DNA from: Streptomyces sp. NBC_01244 | GTDB lineage: Bacteria; Actinomycetota; Actinomycetes; Streptomycetales; Streptomycetaceae | Reading direction: 5' to 3' | NCBI RefSeq assembly: GCF_035987325.1 | Contig: NZ_CP108488.1 | Coordinates: forward strand, 744,001-808,000 | DNA length: 64,000 nucleotides | Part shown: one piece after another, positions 44,242 through 52,988 of the stretch | Layout of the letters: each line of letters begins with the position of its first letter | How positions within the stretch are numbered: position 1 is the stretch's first letter | Notes under the pieces: generated by a model | The model's input: the letters and a program-made list of their open reading frames with translations, nothing else | Databases searched by the model: none | Told to the model about the DNA's origin: nothing | Made by a program: the position numbers and the translations under genes

Positions 44242-45792
44242 ATGGCACCCACCCCAGGACCCGCTCACCCCGTGGCCCACCCGCCCGCGGGCCCGCTCCT
44301 CGGGGCGGTCGAGGACGGGCTCGCCGTTTTCCGGGCCGTGCCCTACGCCGCTCCCCCGGTCGGCGACTCGCGCTGGCGGCCCGCACGGCCGCATCCGGGC
44401 TGGAGCGGCACCCGGGCCGCGACCGCCGACGGGCCCAGCGCCCCGCAGATGTACATGGAGGGCGGCGACCCCGTCCTCGGCGGGCACGGTTCTCCGCCCT
44501 TCGACGAGGACTGTCTGACCCTCGACATCTGGACGCCCGCGGTGGACGACGCCCGGCGGCCCGTGCTGGTCTGGATCCACGGCGGCGGCTTCGTCTCCGG
44601 TTCCGGGTCGCTGCCGAACTACTCCGGCGCGACCTTCTCCCGCGACGGGGACCTCGTCGTGGTCAGCATCAACTACCGCGTCGGGCCGCTCGGCTACCTC
44701 CACACCGGCGCCGAGGACGAGCCGGAAGGAGCCGGCGCCAACCACTGGCTGACCGACCAGCTCGCCGCCCTGCGCTGGGTACGGGAGAACATCTCCGCCT
44801 TCGGCGGCGACCCCGGCTCGATCACCGTCGCGGGCCAGTCGGGCGGCGCGGTGTCCACGGCCGCCCTCGCCGGACTGCCCGAAGCCCAGGACCTGATCCG
44901 GCGGGTGATCCTGATGAGCCCGCCCTTCGGGCTCGACCTCCCCGCGCCCGACGCCTACCGGGAGCGCACCGCCGCGTACCTGGAGCTCGCCGGGGTCAAG
45001 AGCCTGGCCGAGCTGCGCGCCGTGCCCTGGCCGGAGCTGATCGGCGCCATGGGCGGGCTCTTCGCGCTGACCACGCGCTGGGGGTACTGGCCCACGCCGT
45101 TCCTGCCCGTGGTCGACGGAGTCACCCTGCCCCGCCACCCGGCGCAGGCCCTGCTGCACGGCGCCGCCGCCGGCATCGAGGTGATGATCGGCTGGACCCG
45201 GGAGGAGGCCAACTTCGGCTTCGCCCTCAACGAGGCCTACGCCGCGGCCACCCGGGAGCAGGTGACGGACCGGATCGCGGACACCTTCGGCCCCGAGGCC
45301 GCCCCCGGGGTCTACGCGGCGTACGAGCGCGCCCGGCCGGGCGCCGGTCCGGCCGGCGTCCTGATGGACCTCATCACCGACGAGCTCTTCCGGGTGCCCG
45401 CCCTCCGGCTCGCCGAAGCGCGGGCCGCGGCGGGCCGCCCGGTGTGGGCCTACCAGTTCGACTTCCCCGCCGCCGCCTACGACGGCCGGCTAGGTGCGGC
45501 GCACTGCCTCGAGCTGCCCTTCGCCTTCGCCAACTTCGACCAGTGGGCCCACGCACCCCTGACGGCCGGACTCGACCCCGCCGTCCGGGACGGTCTCGCC
45601 CACACCATGCACGAGGCCTGGATCGCTTTCGTCCGCACCGGCGACCCGAACCATCCCGGCATGCCGACGTGGAACCCGTACGAGACGGACACCCGCACCA
45701 CGATGCGCTTCGATTCCGTGGTGACCGCGCTCGACGACCTCGCCGGTGACTCCCTGCGCCTGCACGAAGGGTCACTCGACCGACCCGAGTGA
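44242..45792 (+). CDS. Type-B carboxylesterase (cytoplasmic)
   Basis: A 516-residue carboxylesterase without a signal peptide. The oxyanion block is VLVWIHGGGFVSGSGS; the nucleophile is GQSGGAVSTAAL (Ser of GQSGG); FDEDCLTLDIWTP is the family signature. The acid is near GWTREEANFGF and His is in GAAHCLELPF. It would cleave carboxylic esters inside the cell. Its promoter is similar to that of the salicylate operon, so a role in releasing an aromatic acid from an ester is possible. A strong terminator follows at 45825. Confidence 0.85.
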   Translation: MAPTPGPAHPVAHPPAGPLLGAVEDGLAVFRAVPYAAPPVGDSRWRPARPHPGWSGTRAATADGPSAPQMYMEGGDPVLGGHGSPPFDEDCLTLDIWTPAVDDARRPVLVWIHGGGFVSGSGSLPNYSGATFSRDGDLVVVSINYRVGPLGYLHTGAEDEPEGAGANHWLTDQLAALRWVRENISAFGGDPGSITVAGQSGGAVSTAALAGLPEAQDLIRRVILMSPPFGLDLPAPDAYRERTAAYLELAGVKSLAELRAVPWPELIGAMGGLFALTTRWGYWPTPFLPVVDGVTLPRHPAQALLHGAAAGIEVMIGWTREEANFGFALNEAYAAATREQVTDRIADTFGPEAAPGVYAAYERARPGAGPAGVLMDLITDELFRVPALRLAEARAAAGRPVWAYQFDFPAAAYDGRLGAAHCLELPFAFANFDQWAHAPLTAGLDPAVRDGLAHTMHEAWIAFVRTGDPNHPGMPTWNPYETDTRTTMRFDSVVTALDDLAGDSLRLHEGSLDRPE

Positions 45793-45824
45793 CCCCTGCA
45801 CCCTCTCCCCGACCTCCCTCACCC

Positions 45825-45850
45825 CTGGCCCGCCCATCCGGGCGGGCCAG
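45825..45850 (+). terminator. Terminator hairpin after esterase gene
   Basis: An 11-bp perfect stem (CTGGCCCGCCC/GGGCGGGCCAG) with a four-base ATCC loop. It separates the esterase transcript from the LacI regulator gene. Confidence 0.8.
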
Positions 45851-45863
45851 CGCTCCCTTGATC

Positions 45864-45875
45864 TAACTCGTGTAA
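45864..45875. promoter_or_regulatory. Imperfect LacI-type operator TAACTCGTGTAA
   Basis: Right half GTGTAA is identical to that of the TTACACGTGTAA sites and the centre is CG; the left half matches in four of six bases. It lies 51 bp before the LacI ATG, where an autoregulatory operator is expected. Confidence 0.4.
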
Positions 45876-45925
45876 CCTTCGAAGGGAAGGCATCGACCCG
45901 ATCAAAAGGAGCGTCGATCGACGTC

Positions 45926-46933
45926 ATGGCCAAAGACACTCCTGTTCCGGCGTCCCCGACCAGCGCCGACGTGGCCCGCCTCGCCGGGGTGTCCCGCGCC
46001 ACGGTCTCCTTCGTCCTCAACGACACCCAGGGCCACCGCGTCGGCGAAGCCGCCCGCGCGCGCGTCCTCGACGCCGCCCGGCAGCTCGGCTACGTCCCGC
46101 ACGCCGCGGCCCGGTCCCTGCGGGCCGGCCGCAGCAATCTCGTCCTGATGCCCTCGTCGATCTCCGCGGTCGGCCGCCTCGTCAGCGACTGGGTCGACGA
46201 CCTGCACAGCGAGCTGGACCGGCACGGCTACACCGCCGTCCTGCACGCGGGACGCTTCGCCGATCCCCTCGACGCCGCCCGCGCCTGGGCCGAACTGCGT
46301 CCGGCGGCCGTCATCGCCCTCGACGGCGACCGCCTCACCCCGCAGGCCGCGGAGCTGCTGCGGCGCGCCGGAGTACGGGGCCTGATCGCCTTCGCCGCCC
46401 GTCCCGTACCGGGCGTGCACACCATCGGCTTCGACCACGCCGTGATCGGCGCCACCGCCGCCGAGCACCTGATCGCCCGCGGCCGGACCCGCATCGGCGT
46501 GGTCATGCCCCAGGAACGCGGCCTCGGCGCGTTCGCCGCGCCGCGGCTCGCCGGCGCCGAATCGGTCGCCGCCCAGCACATGGCCACCGTGACCCCGGTG
46601 GAGCTCTCGTACACCCGGGAGTCCGCGGCCGCGCTGGCCCGGCGCTGGCGGAGCCTCGGGCTGGACTCCGTGTTCGCGTACAACGACGAGTACGCCGCCC
46701 TGCTCCTCCACGCGCTGCGGGCCGAGGGGATCTCCGTACCGCAGGACGTGGCGGTAGTGGGCTCGGACGACCTGGTCCTCGCCGGGCTCCAGGAACCCCC
46801 GCTGACCTCGATCCGCCTGGAGCTCGCCTCCCCGGCCCTCGTCGCCGACGCCGTGCACGAGCTCATCGAGACCGGCAACACGGCTCCCGTACCCGAGATA
46901 GAGGCGATCCTGGTCCAGCGCGAGACCTCCTGA
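45926..46933 (+). CDS. LacI-family transcriptional repressor
   Basis: A 335-residue regulator. The helix-turn-helix and hinge are intact (TSADVARLAGVSRATVSFVLNDTQGHRVGEAARARVLDAARQLGYVPHAAARSLRAGRSN), followed by a periplasmic-binding-like sensor domain (GLDSVFAYNDEYAALLLHALRAEGISVPQDVAVVGSDDLVLAGLQEPPLTSIRLEL). AAGGAG lies 14 bases before the ATG, a longish spacing. It is the best candidate to bind the TTACACGTGTAA sites; its ligand is likely a sugar or an aromatic acid derivative, not determinable here. Confidence 0.8.
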   Translation: MAKDTPVPASPTSADVARLAGVSRATVSFVLNDTQGHRVGEAARARVLDAARQLGYVPHAAARSLRAGRSNLVLMPSSISAVGRLVSDWVDDLHSELDRHGYTAVLHAGRFADPLDAARAWAELRPAAVIALDGDRLTPQAAELLRRAGVRGLIAFAARPVPGVHTIGFDHAVIGATAAEHLIARGRTRIGVVMPQERGLGAFAAPRLAGAESVAAQHMATVTPVELSYTRESAAALARRWRSLGLDSVFAYNDEYAALLLHALRAEGISVPQDVAVVGSDDLVLAGLQEPPLTSIRLELASPALVADAVHELIETGNTAPVPEIEAILVQRETS

Positions 46934-47158
46934 GACTCCCTCACGCTCCCTGGCCCCTCACGCTCCTTGACCCCTCTCACGGTCTGACCCCTTCGCGCTC
47001 ATTGAGCCGTCCGCACGTCTTCGTGCTCCGTCCGGGCTGTCCGCCCGCCTGTATGGATCAAGCCCGGAAGCCGAAGGTGGTCGCGCGTGGTCGGCTGGGC
47101 TCGGCTGGTCGCGGTCCCCTGACGGCCGGCCCACAGCGCAGAAGGAGGAGTTTCCCCG

Positions 47159-48547
47159 ATGTCTCGTCGGCATGTCTCGACCGTCCTCGGCCTGGTGGCG
47201 GGCGCGTTGGTGGCGGTCCCCGCCCCGGCCGCTCACGCCGCCGCGGTGCAGGTTCGCTGCTCCGTTCCCGATCTGATCGCGGCCATCGGCGCCGCGAACG
47301 ACTCGCCCGGACCGGACACCCTCCAGCTGGCGCGCGGGTGCACGTACAAACTGACGGCCCCCGACCCCGAGAACCCCGGCAACGGGCTGCCGGTGATCAC
47401 CAGTGAGATCACCATCGACGGACGCGGGGCCACGATCAGGCGGGACGAGCGCGGGCACAAGGTGCCGAAGTTCCGGATCCTCCTCGTCGGCCCGACGGGC
47501 GACCTCACGCTCACCCGCACCACGATCAGCGGTGGCTTCGCCACGGACTGCCCCGCCTTCCCCGATCCCCCGGGCCTGGCCTGCGGCGGCGGCATCTCCA
47601 ACACCGGAAAGATGAGCGTGACCCGCAGCAAATTCAGCGGCAACACGTCCAAGTCCGACGTGTTCGCCCAGGGCGGCGCTATCGACAACCCCGGAACCGC
47701 AAGCGTGAGCGAAACCGAAGTCACCGGAAACCACGTCATCTACAGCGGGAGCGACAACGGTGGTGGCGCCGCCGGCGCCGCCATCGCGAACGACGGTCCA
47801 CTGACGGTCACCCACTCCCGGCTGACCGGAAACACCGCGACCGTCACCAAGGACACCCAGAGCTTCGCCTTCGGGGCCGGCATCATCAGCTTCGCCGAGA
47901 CGACCGTCGAGGACACGATCATCAGCAAGAACCGTTCCTTCGCCCCGGGCGGATTCGCGCGTGCCACCGTCTCCAACGGCATCCCGGCCCCCGGCAGGCT
48001 GACCGTGACCGGCGGCGCCATTAGCGACAACACCTCGGACGCTCCGCACGGTGTCGCCCAGGGCGGCGGCATCGCGAACAACGCCCTGATGACCGTGAGC
48101 AAGGTGAAGATCAGCGGCAACCGGGCGGTCGCCAAGGACGGCACCGCGCGCGGTGGTGGCGTCCGCGTGGGCCCCTTCGGCACGCTCGACCTAACCGACA
48201 GCCACATCACCGGCAACACCGCCGACGCACCGAACGGCACGGCTCAGGGCGGCGGCCTCGACAACCCCGACGGCGGCACCCTGACAGCCCGGCACAACAA
48301 GGTCCTCCGGAACACGGCCACCGCCGAGGACGGCACCGCGCAGGGCGGCGGCCTCTACCACGCCGGGGGAACCACGGGGCTGGGCACCACCACGCTGGAG
48401 GAGAACACCATCACCCACAACCGGGCGGGCGACGGCGGCGGCATCTTCAAGGCCTCCGGCGTCCTCACCGTCAACGGCGACGTCATTCGCGACAACCAGC
48501 CGAACAACTGCAGCCCGGCCGGCGCGGTCCCCGGCTGCACCGACTGA
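47159..48547 (+). CDS. Secreted right-handed beta-helix protein
   Basis: A 462-residue exported protein. The signal peptide (MSRRHVSTVLGLVAGALVAVPAPAAHA) is followed by a polymorphic-outer-membrane/Pectate-lyase-like beta-helix: repeated coils with GGGI(S/A)N, TxSxxxxSGNT and a long series of (G/A)xAQGGGxxN units. No catalytic residues of a polysaccharide lyase could be placed. It may be a cell-surface or secreted binding protein. AAGGAGG lies about 10 bases before the ATG. Confidence 0.8.
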   Translation: MSRRHVSTVLGLVAGALVAVPAPAAHAAAVQVRCSVPDLIAAIGAANDSPGPDTLQLARGCTYKLTAPDPENPGNGLPVITSEITIDGRGATIRRDERGHKVPKFRILLVGPTGDLTLTRTTISGGFATDCPAFPDPPGLACGGGISNTGKMSVTRSKFSGNTSKSDVFAQGGAIDNPGTASVSETEVTGNHVIYSGSDNGGGAAGAAIANDGPLTVTHSRLTGNTATVTKDTQSFAFGAGIISFAETTVEDTIISKNRSFAPGGFARATVSNGIPAPGRLTVTGGAISDNTSDAPHGVAQGGGIANNALMTVSKVKISGNRAVAKDGTARGGGVRVGPFGTLDLTDSHITGNTADAPNGTAQGGGLDNPDGGTLTARHNKVLRNTATAEDGTAQGGGLYHAGGTTGLGTTTLEENTITHNRAGDGGGIFKASGVLTVNGDVIRDNQPNNCSPAGAVPGCTD

Positions 48548-48778
48548 CGGTCCTCCCGGACCCGGGCCGTCCCGTCGGGGCCGTGACGCCCGCGCCTTCC
48601 GGCGGGAAGCCGCCGGCGGGCCGACCGGCCATCGCCTCCGGGTCCCCCCTCCCGCCTACGGGGCGTAGGGGGGATCCGACCGGTCCGCCGGCGGCAGCGG
48701 GCGCCCCGGTGCCGAAACGCCCACCGCCGGCGCCGTCCCTTCATCGGCTAGGGGACCTCAGGCGCCCGGTACGGGGCC

Positions 48779-49738
48779 TCAGGCGCTCAGGTGGCGGGCG
48801 AGGAAGGCGACGCTGTCGGTGACGATGCGGTCGATGTCGGGAGAGCCGAGGAAGATGTGGTCGGCGCCTTCCACGGGCGTCAGGACGACTTCGCCCCCGG
48901 CCTTCTCCAGAGCCGCGGCGAGCTCCTCGCTCTGGCTGTAGGGGACCAGTCCGTCCAGGGTTCCGTGGATCAGCAGGAACGGCGGCGGGTCCGAGCCTTC
49001 GACGGCGTACGTGACGGGGCTCGCGGCCCGTGCCAGCTCGGGGCGTTCGGCGACGGAAGCGCCGAGGAGGGCTTCGTAGGGGTCGGGGAACTCGACTCCG
49101 CCGGGCAGCGGCGGGAACGCCGGCATGGGGTGATCGGCAAGGGTGACCAGGTCGGAGACCCCGTACCAGTCGACGACGGCCCGTACGGCGGTGTCGCCGG
49201 AGCCCACTCCCTGCGTGCCCTCCAGGGCCTCGGCGTCCGGGGTGGCCGCGGCGACGACCCCGGCGAGGGCCGCGAGATGGCCGCCGGCGGACTCGCCCCA
49301 GACCCCGATCCGGTCCGGGTCGATGCCCAGTACGGTGGCGAACCGCCGGACGTACCGGATCGCGGCCTTCACGTCGTGCAGCTGAGCCGGGAACGGGGCC
49401 TCCAGGCTGTGCCGGTAGTCGATCGAGACGAGGGCCAACCCCGCCTCCAGCACCGACCCGTGCAGCAGCTCCACCGGCACGGTCGGCGGCGGGTAGCGCC
49501 GGTCGCCGTCCAGCCAGCCGCCCCCGTGGATCCACACCACCGCCGGGAAGGGGCCCTCACCCGCGGGTACGTGGACGTCGAGCAGGCGGGGACGGTAGCC
49601 GGGCGAGGTCGCGTACGTGACCCCCTCGAAGCGGCGGACCCCGTCCGCGTCCACGACGGCGGACACGGGGGTCCGGAACGGCGGAGGCGGCCAGGTCATG
49701 TCCGCCGGATCGATCGCGGCGGGGAGCGATTGCGTCAT
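48779..49738 (-). CDS. Alpha/beta hydrolase (fold-3, HSL type)
   Basis: A 319-residue hydrolase of the hormone-sensitive-lipase type. The oxyanion motif is [15 protein letters not shown]; the nucleophile is [16 protein letters not shown] (GESAGG); the acid is in [10 protein letters not shown] and the catalytic His in VEGADHIFL. It should cleave short acyl or aryl esters, in the cytoplasm. ATG 49738 has GGAAGG six bases upstream. It is divergent from the RsbW-like gene, and a perfect TTACACGTGTAA lies between them. Confidence 0.85.
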   Translation of the reverse strand: MTQSLPAAIDPADMTWPPPPFRTPVSAVVDADGVRRFEGVTYATSPGYRPRLLDVHVPAGEGPFPAVVWIHGGGWLDGDRRYPPPTVPVELLHGSVLEAGLALVSIDYRHSLEAPFPAQLHDVKAAIRYVRRFATVLGIDPDRIGVWGESAGGHLAALAGVVAAATPDAEALEGTQGVGSGDTAVRAVVDWYGVSDLVTLADHPMPAFPPLPGGVEFPDPYEALLGASVAERPELARAASPVTYAVEGSDPPPFLLIHGTLDGLVPYSQSEELAAALEKAGGEVVLTPVEGADHIFLGSPDIDRIVTDSVAFLARHLSA

Positions 49739-49885
49739 TGCGGCCCTTCCAATCTGTGCGGCCCGGGAGGCCGGGGGTTCAGGTGCGGGTCCCACCGCGG
49801 CCGAGCGAGCACGGAGCGCTACGGACAAGGCTTCGTAACGTATGTCCGAAATGCTTGCGCGGGGCGGGGTGGGAGGCCTAGCGTG

Positions 49886-49897
49886 TTACACGTGTAA
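49886..49897. promoter_or_regulatory. Perfect palindrome TTACACGTGTAA
   Basis: Second exact copy of the 12-bp palindrome. It lies 148 bp before the alpha/beta hydrolase start and 115 bp before the RsbW-like start, so it could control either. The rest of 49739-50012 has no other element I recognise. Confidence 0.5.
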
Positions 49898-50012
49898 TCA
49901 CGACTCTAGCGACGCGTTTCCGCAGACCACAAGAGCACGGGTAGTACCAGTTCCCCGGCAGTTACACGAGCCACCGCGCGAATGTCGTCGCCTTCCCCTC
50001 CGGGAGCACGCC

Positions 50013-50507
50013 ATGCTCACCTCCACACCCCCCGCCACCCAGCCCGCCACGCAGCCCGTCGTCGGCCCGACCGACCCGGCCCCCGCGGCCGCTTCCCAGG
50101 CCCGCGGCTTCGACCACTGGGCCGCGGAGCCCACCGCGGCGACCGTCCCCCTGATCCGCTCCCGGGTGCGCTCGGTCCTCGACGGCTGGGAAATCTCCGC
50201 CGACATCGCGGACGTCCTGCTGCTGGCCGTGAGCGAGCTGGTCGGGAACGTCGTCCTGCACGCCTCCGACGCGGGACGCCTGCGCGTCGGAATCTCCCTG
50301 GGAGGGGGATGGCTCCAGCTGGAGGTCGCCGACGGAGCCCCCTCGCTGCCGCGGCTCCCGCACCCGCGAGGCGAGGCGGACCTGGACGCCGAGAACGGGC
50401 GCGGCCTGCTGATCGTGCACCTGATGGCCGCCGAGGTGGGCGGCCAACTCAGCGTCCAGGCAGATGAGTTCGGCAAATCCGTTCGGGTACGCGTGCCGGC
50501 CGCCTGA
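50013..50507 (+). CDS. RsbW-like anti-sigma/serine kinase ATPase
   Basis: A 164-residue histidine-kinase-type ATPase domain alone. N-box ELVGNVVLHA, G1 box VADGAPSLP and G2 box NGRGLLIVHLMA form the ATP site. Proteins of this type bind and inhibit sigma factors, or phosphorylate an anti-anti-sigma. Streptomyces has dozens, and no partner is in this window. The first 40 residues are a Pro/Ala/Thr-rich extension. Confidence 0.8.
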   Translation: MLTSTPPATQPATQPVVGPTDPAPAAASQARGFDHWAAEPTAATVPLIRSRVRSVLDGWEISADIADVLLLAVSELVGNVVLHASDAGRLRVGISLGGGWLQLEVADGAPSLPRLPHPRGEADLDAENGRGLLIVHLMAAEVGGQLSVQADEFGKSVRVRVPAA

Positions 50508-50674
50508 CAGGCGGATCGGCGTGGATCGGCGCGGATCGCGGGCTCGGGAGAGGGCCGGAGGGGGCCCACCGACGAGCCGCCGGGGAGCCGCCGGGGAGCC
50601 GCCCGGAAGCCTCCTGGAAGCCGACCGGAGCGCCCCCCGAGGGCACGATCACCTCACAAAAATATGGCGAGGAA

Positions 50675-50702
50675 TTGACGGCCGCCAATTTATCGAGATA
50701 CT
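50675..50702 (+). promoter_or_regulatory. Promoter TTGACG-N16-GATACT of the salicylate operon
   Basis: TTGACG (50675-50680) and GATACT (50697-50702), spacer 16. Both hexamers, spacing and most of the flanks match the promoter at 44165. The 50508-50744 region holds nothing else I recognise beyond short direct repeats. Confidence 0.6.
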
Positions 50703-50744
50703 TGCCCCATCTCCCCCGCTGCTCCCTGATTGAGGTGCCGCCCC

Positions 50745-52988
50745 ATGGAGCTCTCCCCTTCGGCGCACGCCGATACCTTCTGCCGCGACCGGCTCCCGCC
50801 GTTCGACCTCTGGCCCGAACTCCACTTCGATCTGCCGGAGTTGGACTATCCGGACCGGCTCAACTGCGCCCACAGCCTCCTCGACGACGCCGTCGAACGC
50901 TGGGGACCCGACCGCCCCTGCCTTCTGACCCCCGACGAGCGCTGGACGTACGGCGAGCTGCTGCGACGTGCCAACCAGGTCGCCCAGGTGCTCACCGAGG
51001 ACCTGGGGCTACTCCCCGGGAACCGCGTCCTGCTGCGCGGCCCGAACAACCCCTGGCTCGTCGCCGCCTGGTTCGGCGTGCTCAAGGCGGGCGGCGTGGC
51101 CGTCACCACGGTGCCGCTGCTGCGCGCCGCCGAGCTCGCCGCACTGTGCGAGATCAGCCTCCCCTCCGTCGCCCTGTGCGACCACCGCTACCTCGAGGAA
51201 CTCGAAGCGGCCGCCGCCGGCGCCGACGGCTCCGCCGCGTACACCGCCCCGCGCGTGGTCGCGTACGGCGGCCCCGGCGAGGACGACCTCGCCGTCCGCT
51301 GCTCGGCCAAGACCGGGGTCTTCACCTCCGTGGACACCGCCGCGGACGACGTGGCCCTGATCGCCTTCACCTCCGGCACCACCGGGCGCCCCAAGGCGAC
51401 CCTCCATTTCCACCGGGACGTGCTCGCCAACGCCGACACGTTCTCGCGGCACGTCCTGCGGCCGGAGCCCGACGACGTGTTCACCGGCACCCCGCCGCTC
51501 GCGTTCACCTTCGGGCTCGGCGGTCTGGTGGTCTTCCCGCTGCGCGTCGGAGCCGCCACGCTGCTCCTGGAGACCGCGACGCCGGGGCAGTTGGCCGACC
51601 TCGTGGCCGCGCACGGGGTGACCGTCCTGTTCACGGCGCCCACCGCCTACCGCGCGATCCTGGCCGCGGGCGCCGCCGGCCTGCTGGCCGGGCTGCGCCG
51701 CTGCGTCTCGGCGGGCGAACCCCTGCCCGCCGCCGTGTGGGAGGAGTTCCACGCCGCCACCGGGCTGCGCATCATCGACGGCATCGGCGCCACCGAGATG
51801 CTGCACGTGTTCATCTCCGCGGCCGACGAGGACATCCGCCCCGGCTCCACGGGCCGGCCCGTCCCTGGCTACCGGGCCGCCGTGGTGGACGCGAACGGAG
51901 AGCCCGTTCCCGACGGGCAGCCCGGCCTGCTCGCCGTCACCGGGCCCACCGGCTGCCGCTACCTGGACGACCCGCGCCAGACCACGTACGTCCGGGACGG
52001 CTGGAACATCACGGGCGACACCTACATCCGCGACGCCGAGGGCTACTTCTGGTACGTGGCCCGCAGCGACGACATGATCGTCTCCTCGGGCTACAACATC
52101 GCGGGGCCCGAGGTCGAGAAGGCGCTGGCCGACCACCCGTACGTGGCGGACTGCGGCGTCGTCGGGGTCCCCGACGAACGGCGCGGGATGCTCGTCAAGG
52201 CGTACGTGGTGCTGCGCGCGGGCGTCCCGGCCGCCCCGGAGACCGTCCGCGCGCTCCAGGAGCACGTCAAGTCGGCCATCGCCCCCTTCAAGTACCCGCG
52301 TGCGGTGGAGTTCGTCGCCGAGCTCCCCCGGACGGAAACCGGCAAGCTCCGGCGGGCCGAACTCCGCAGCCGGGGAGGGAGGTCGGCCGAGGCCGCCTCC
52401 CGGGGAGGGAAGTCGGCCGAGGCCGCCCCCACCGCCCCGGCACCGGACGACGGTGGCTGCGCCGCCGGGTGTCCCGAGGCTCAGGTGCCGCACCTGCCCA
52501 GCGTGGTGGTCGAGCGCCGGGTCGAGTGGACCGACACCGACGCGGCGGGCCATTACCACCACTCCACCGTGATCCGCTGGGTCGAGGCGGCCGAGGCCGT
52601 GCTGCTGCGCCGCCTGGGCCTGTCGCACCTCTTCGGGAGCACGCCCCGGGTCCACTTCGAGGCCGACTACCGGGCCCGGCTCTGGTTCGGCGAGGCCGTA
52701 CGGACCGAGTTGCGGGTCACCAAGGTCGGCACGAGCTCCCTCCACTACGCCTTCACCGTCCGCGGCGAGCCGGGCCCGGAGGGTCCCGACGGCACAGGCG
52801 GCACAGGCGGCACGGAGGGCCCGCACGGTGCGGTGGCCGCCACCGGCCGCATGGTCATCGCCCACTCCGCGGCCCGCGCGACCGGGACCACCCCGTGGCC
52901 CGCCGAGGTCCGCGAGGTCCTGACGAAGGCGGGCCGGCAGGCCCCCGAACTGATCGAGAACAACCGAGGAGGCGCCCCGTGCGCATAG
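50745..52988 (+). CDS. Aromatic acid-CoA ligase fused to a hotdog thioesterase
   Basis: A 747-residue fusion. Residues 1-545 are an AMP-forming ligase: P-loop IAFTSGTTGRPKATLHFH, adenylate motif GIGATEMLHVF, hinge YFWYVARSDDMIVSSGYN and the catalytic lysine near PRTETGKLRRAE. It is closest in pattern to benzoate/aminobenzoate-CoA ligases. A linker with a doubled 30-bp repeat (SRGGxSAEAA) joins it to a 4HBT-type thioesterase from about 586 (VEWTDTDAAGHYHHSTVIRWVEAAEAVLLRRLG), with the catalytic Asp visible. The ligase would activate salicylate and the thioesterase could release gentisate after 5-hydroxylation. ATG 50745 follows GAGG. It overlaps the next gene by ten bases. Confidence 0.75.
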   Translation: MELSPSAHADTFCRDRLPPFDLWPELHFDLPELDYPDRLNCAHSLLDDAVERWGPDRPCLLTPDERWTYGELLRRANQVAQVLTEDLGLLPGNRVLLRGPNNPWLVAAWFGVLKAGGVAVTTVPLLRAAELAALCEISLPSVALCDHRYLEELEAAAAGADGSAAYTAPRVVAYGGPGEDDLAVRCSAKTGVFTSVDTAADDVALIAFTSGTTGRPKATLHFHRDVLANADTFSRHVLRPEPDDVFTGTPPLAFTFGLGGLVVFPLRVGAATLLLETATPGQLADLVAAHGVTVLFTAPTAYRAILAAGAAGLLAGLRRCVSAGEPLPAAVWEEFHAATGLRIIDGIGATEMLHVFISAADEDIRPGSTGRPVPGYRAAVVDANGEPVPDGQPGLLAVTGPTGCRYLDDPRQTTYVRDGWNITGDTYIRDAEGYFWYVARSDDMIVSSGYNIAGPEVEKALADHPYVADCGVVGVPDERRGMLVKAYVVLRAGVPAAPETVRALQEHVKSAIAPFKYPRAVEFVAELPRTETGKLRRAELRSRGGRSAEAASRGGKSAEAAPTAPAPDDGGCAAGCPEAQVPHLPSVVVERRVEWTDTDAAGHYHHSTVIRWVEAAEAVLLRRLGLSHLFGSTPRVHFEADYRARLWFGEAVRTELRVTKVGTSSLHYAFTVRGEPGPEGPDGTGGTGGTEGPHGAVAATGRMVIAHSAARATGTTPWPAEVREVLTKAGRQAPELIENNRGGAPCA

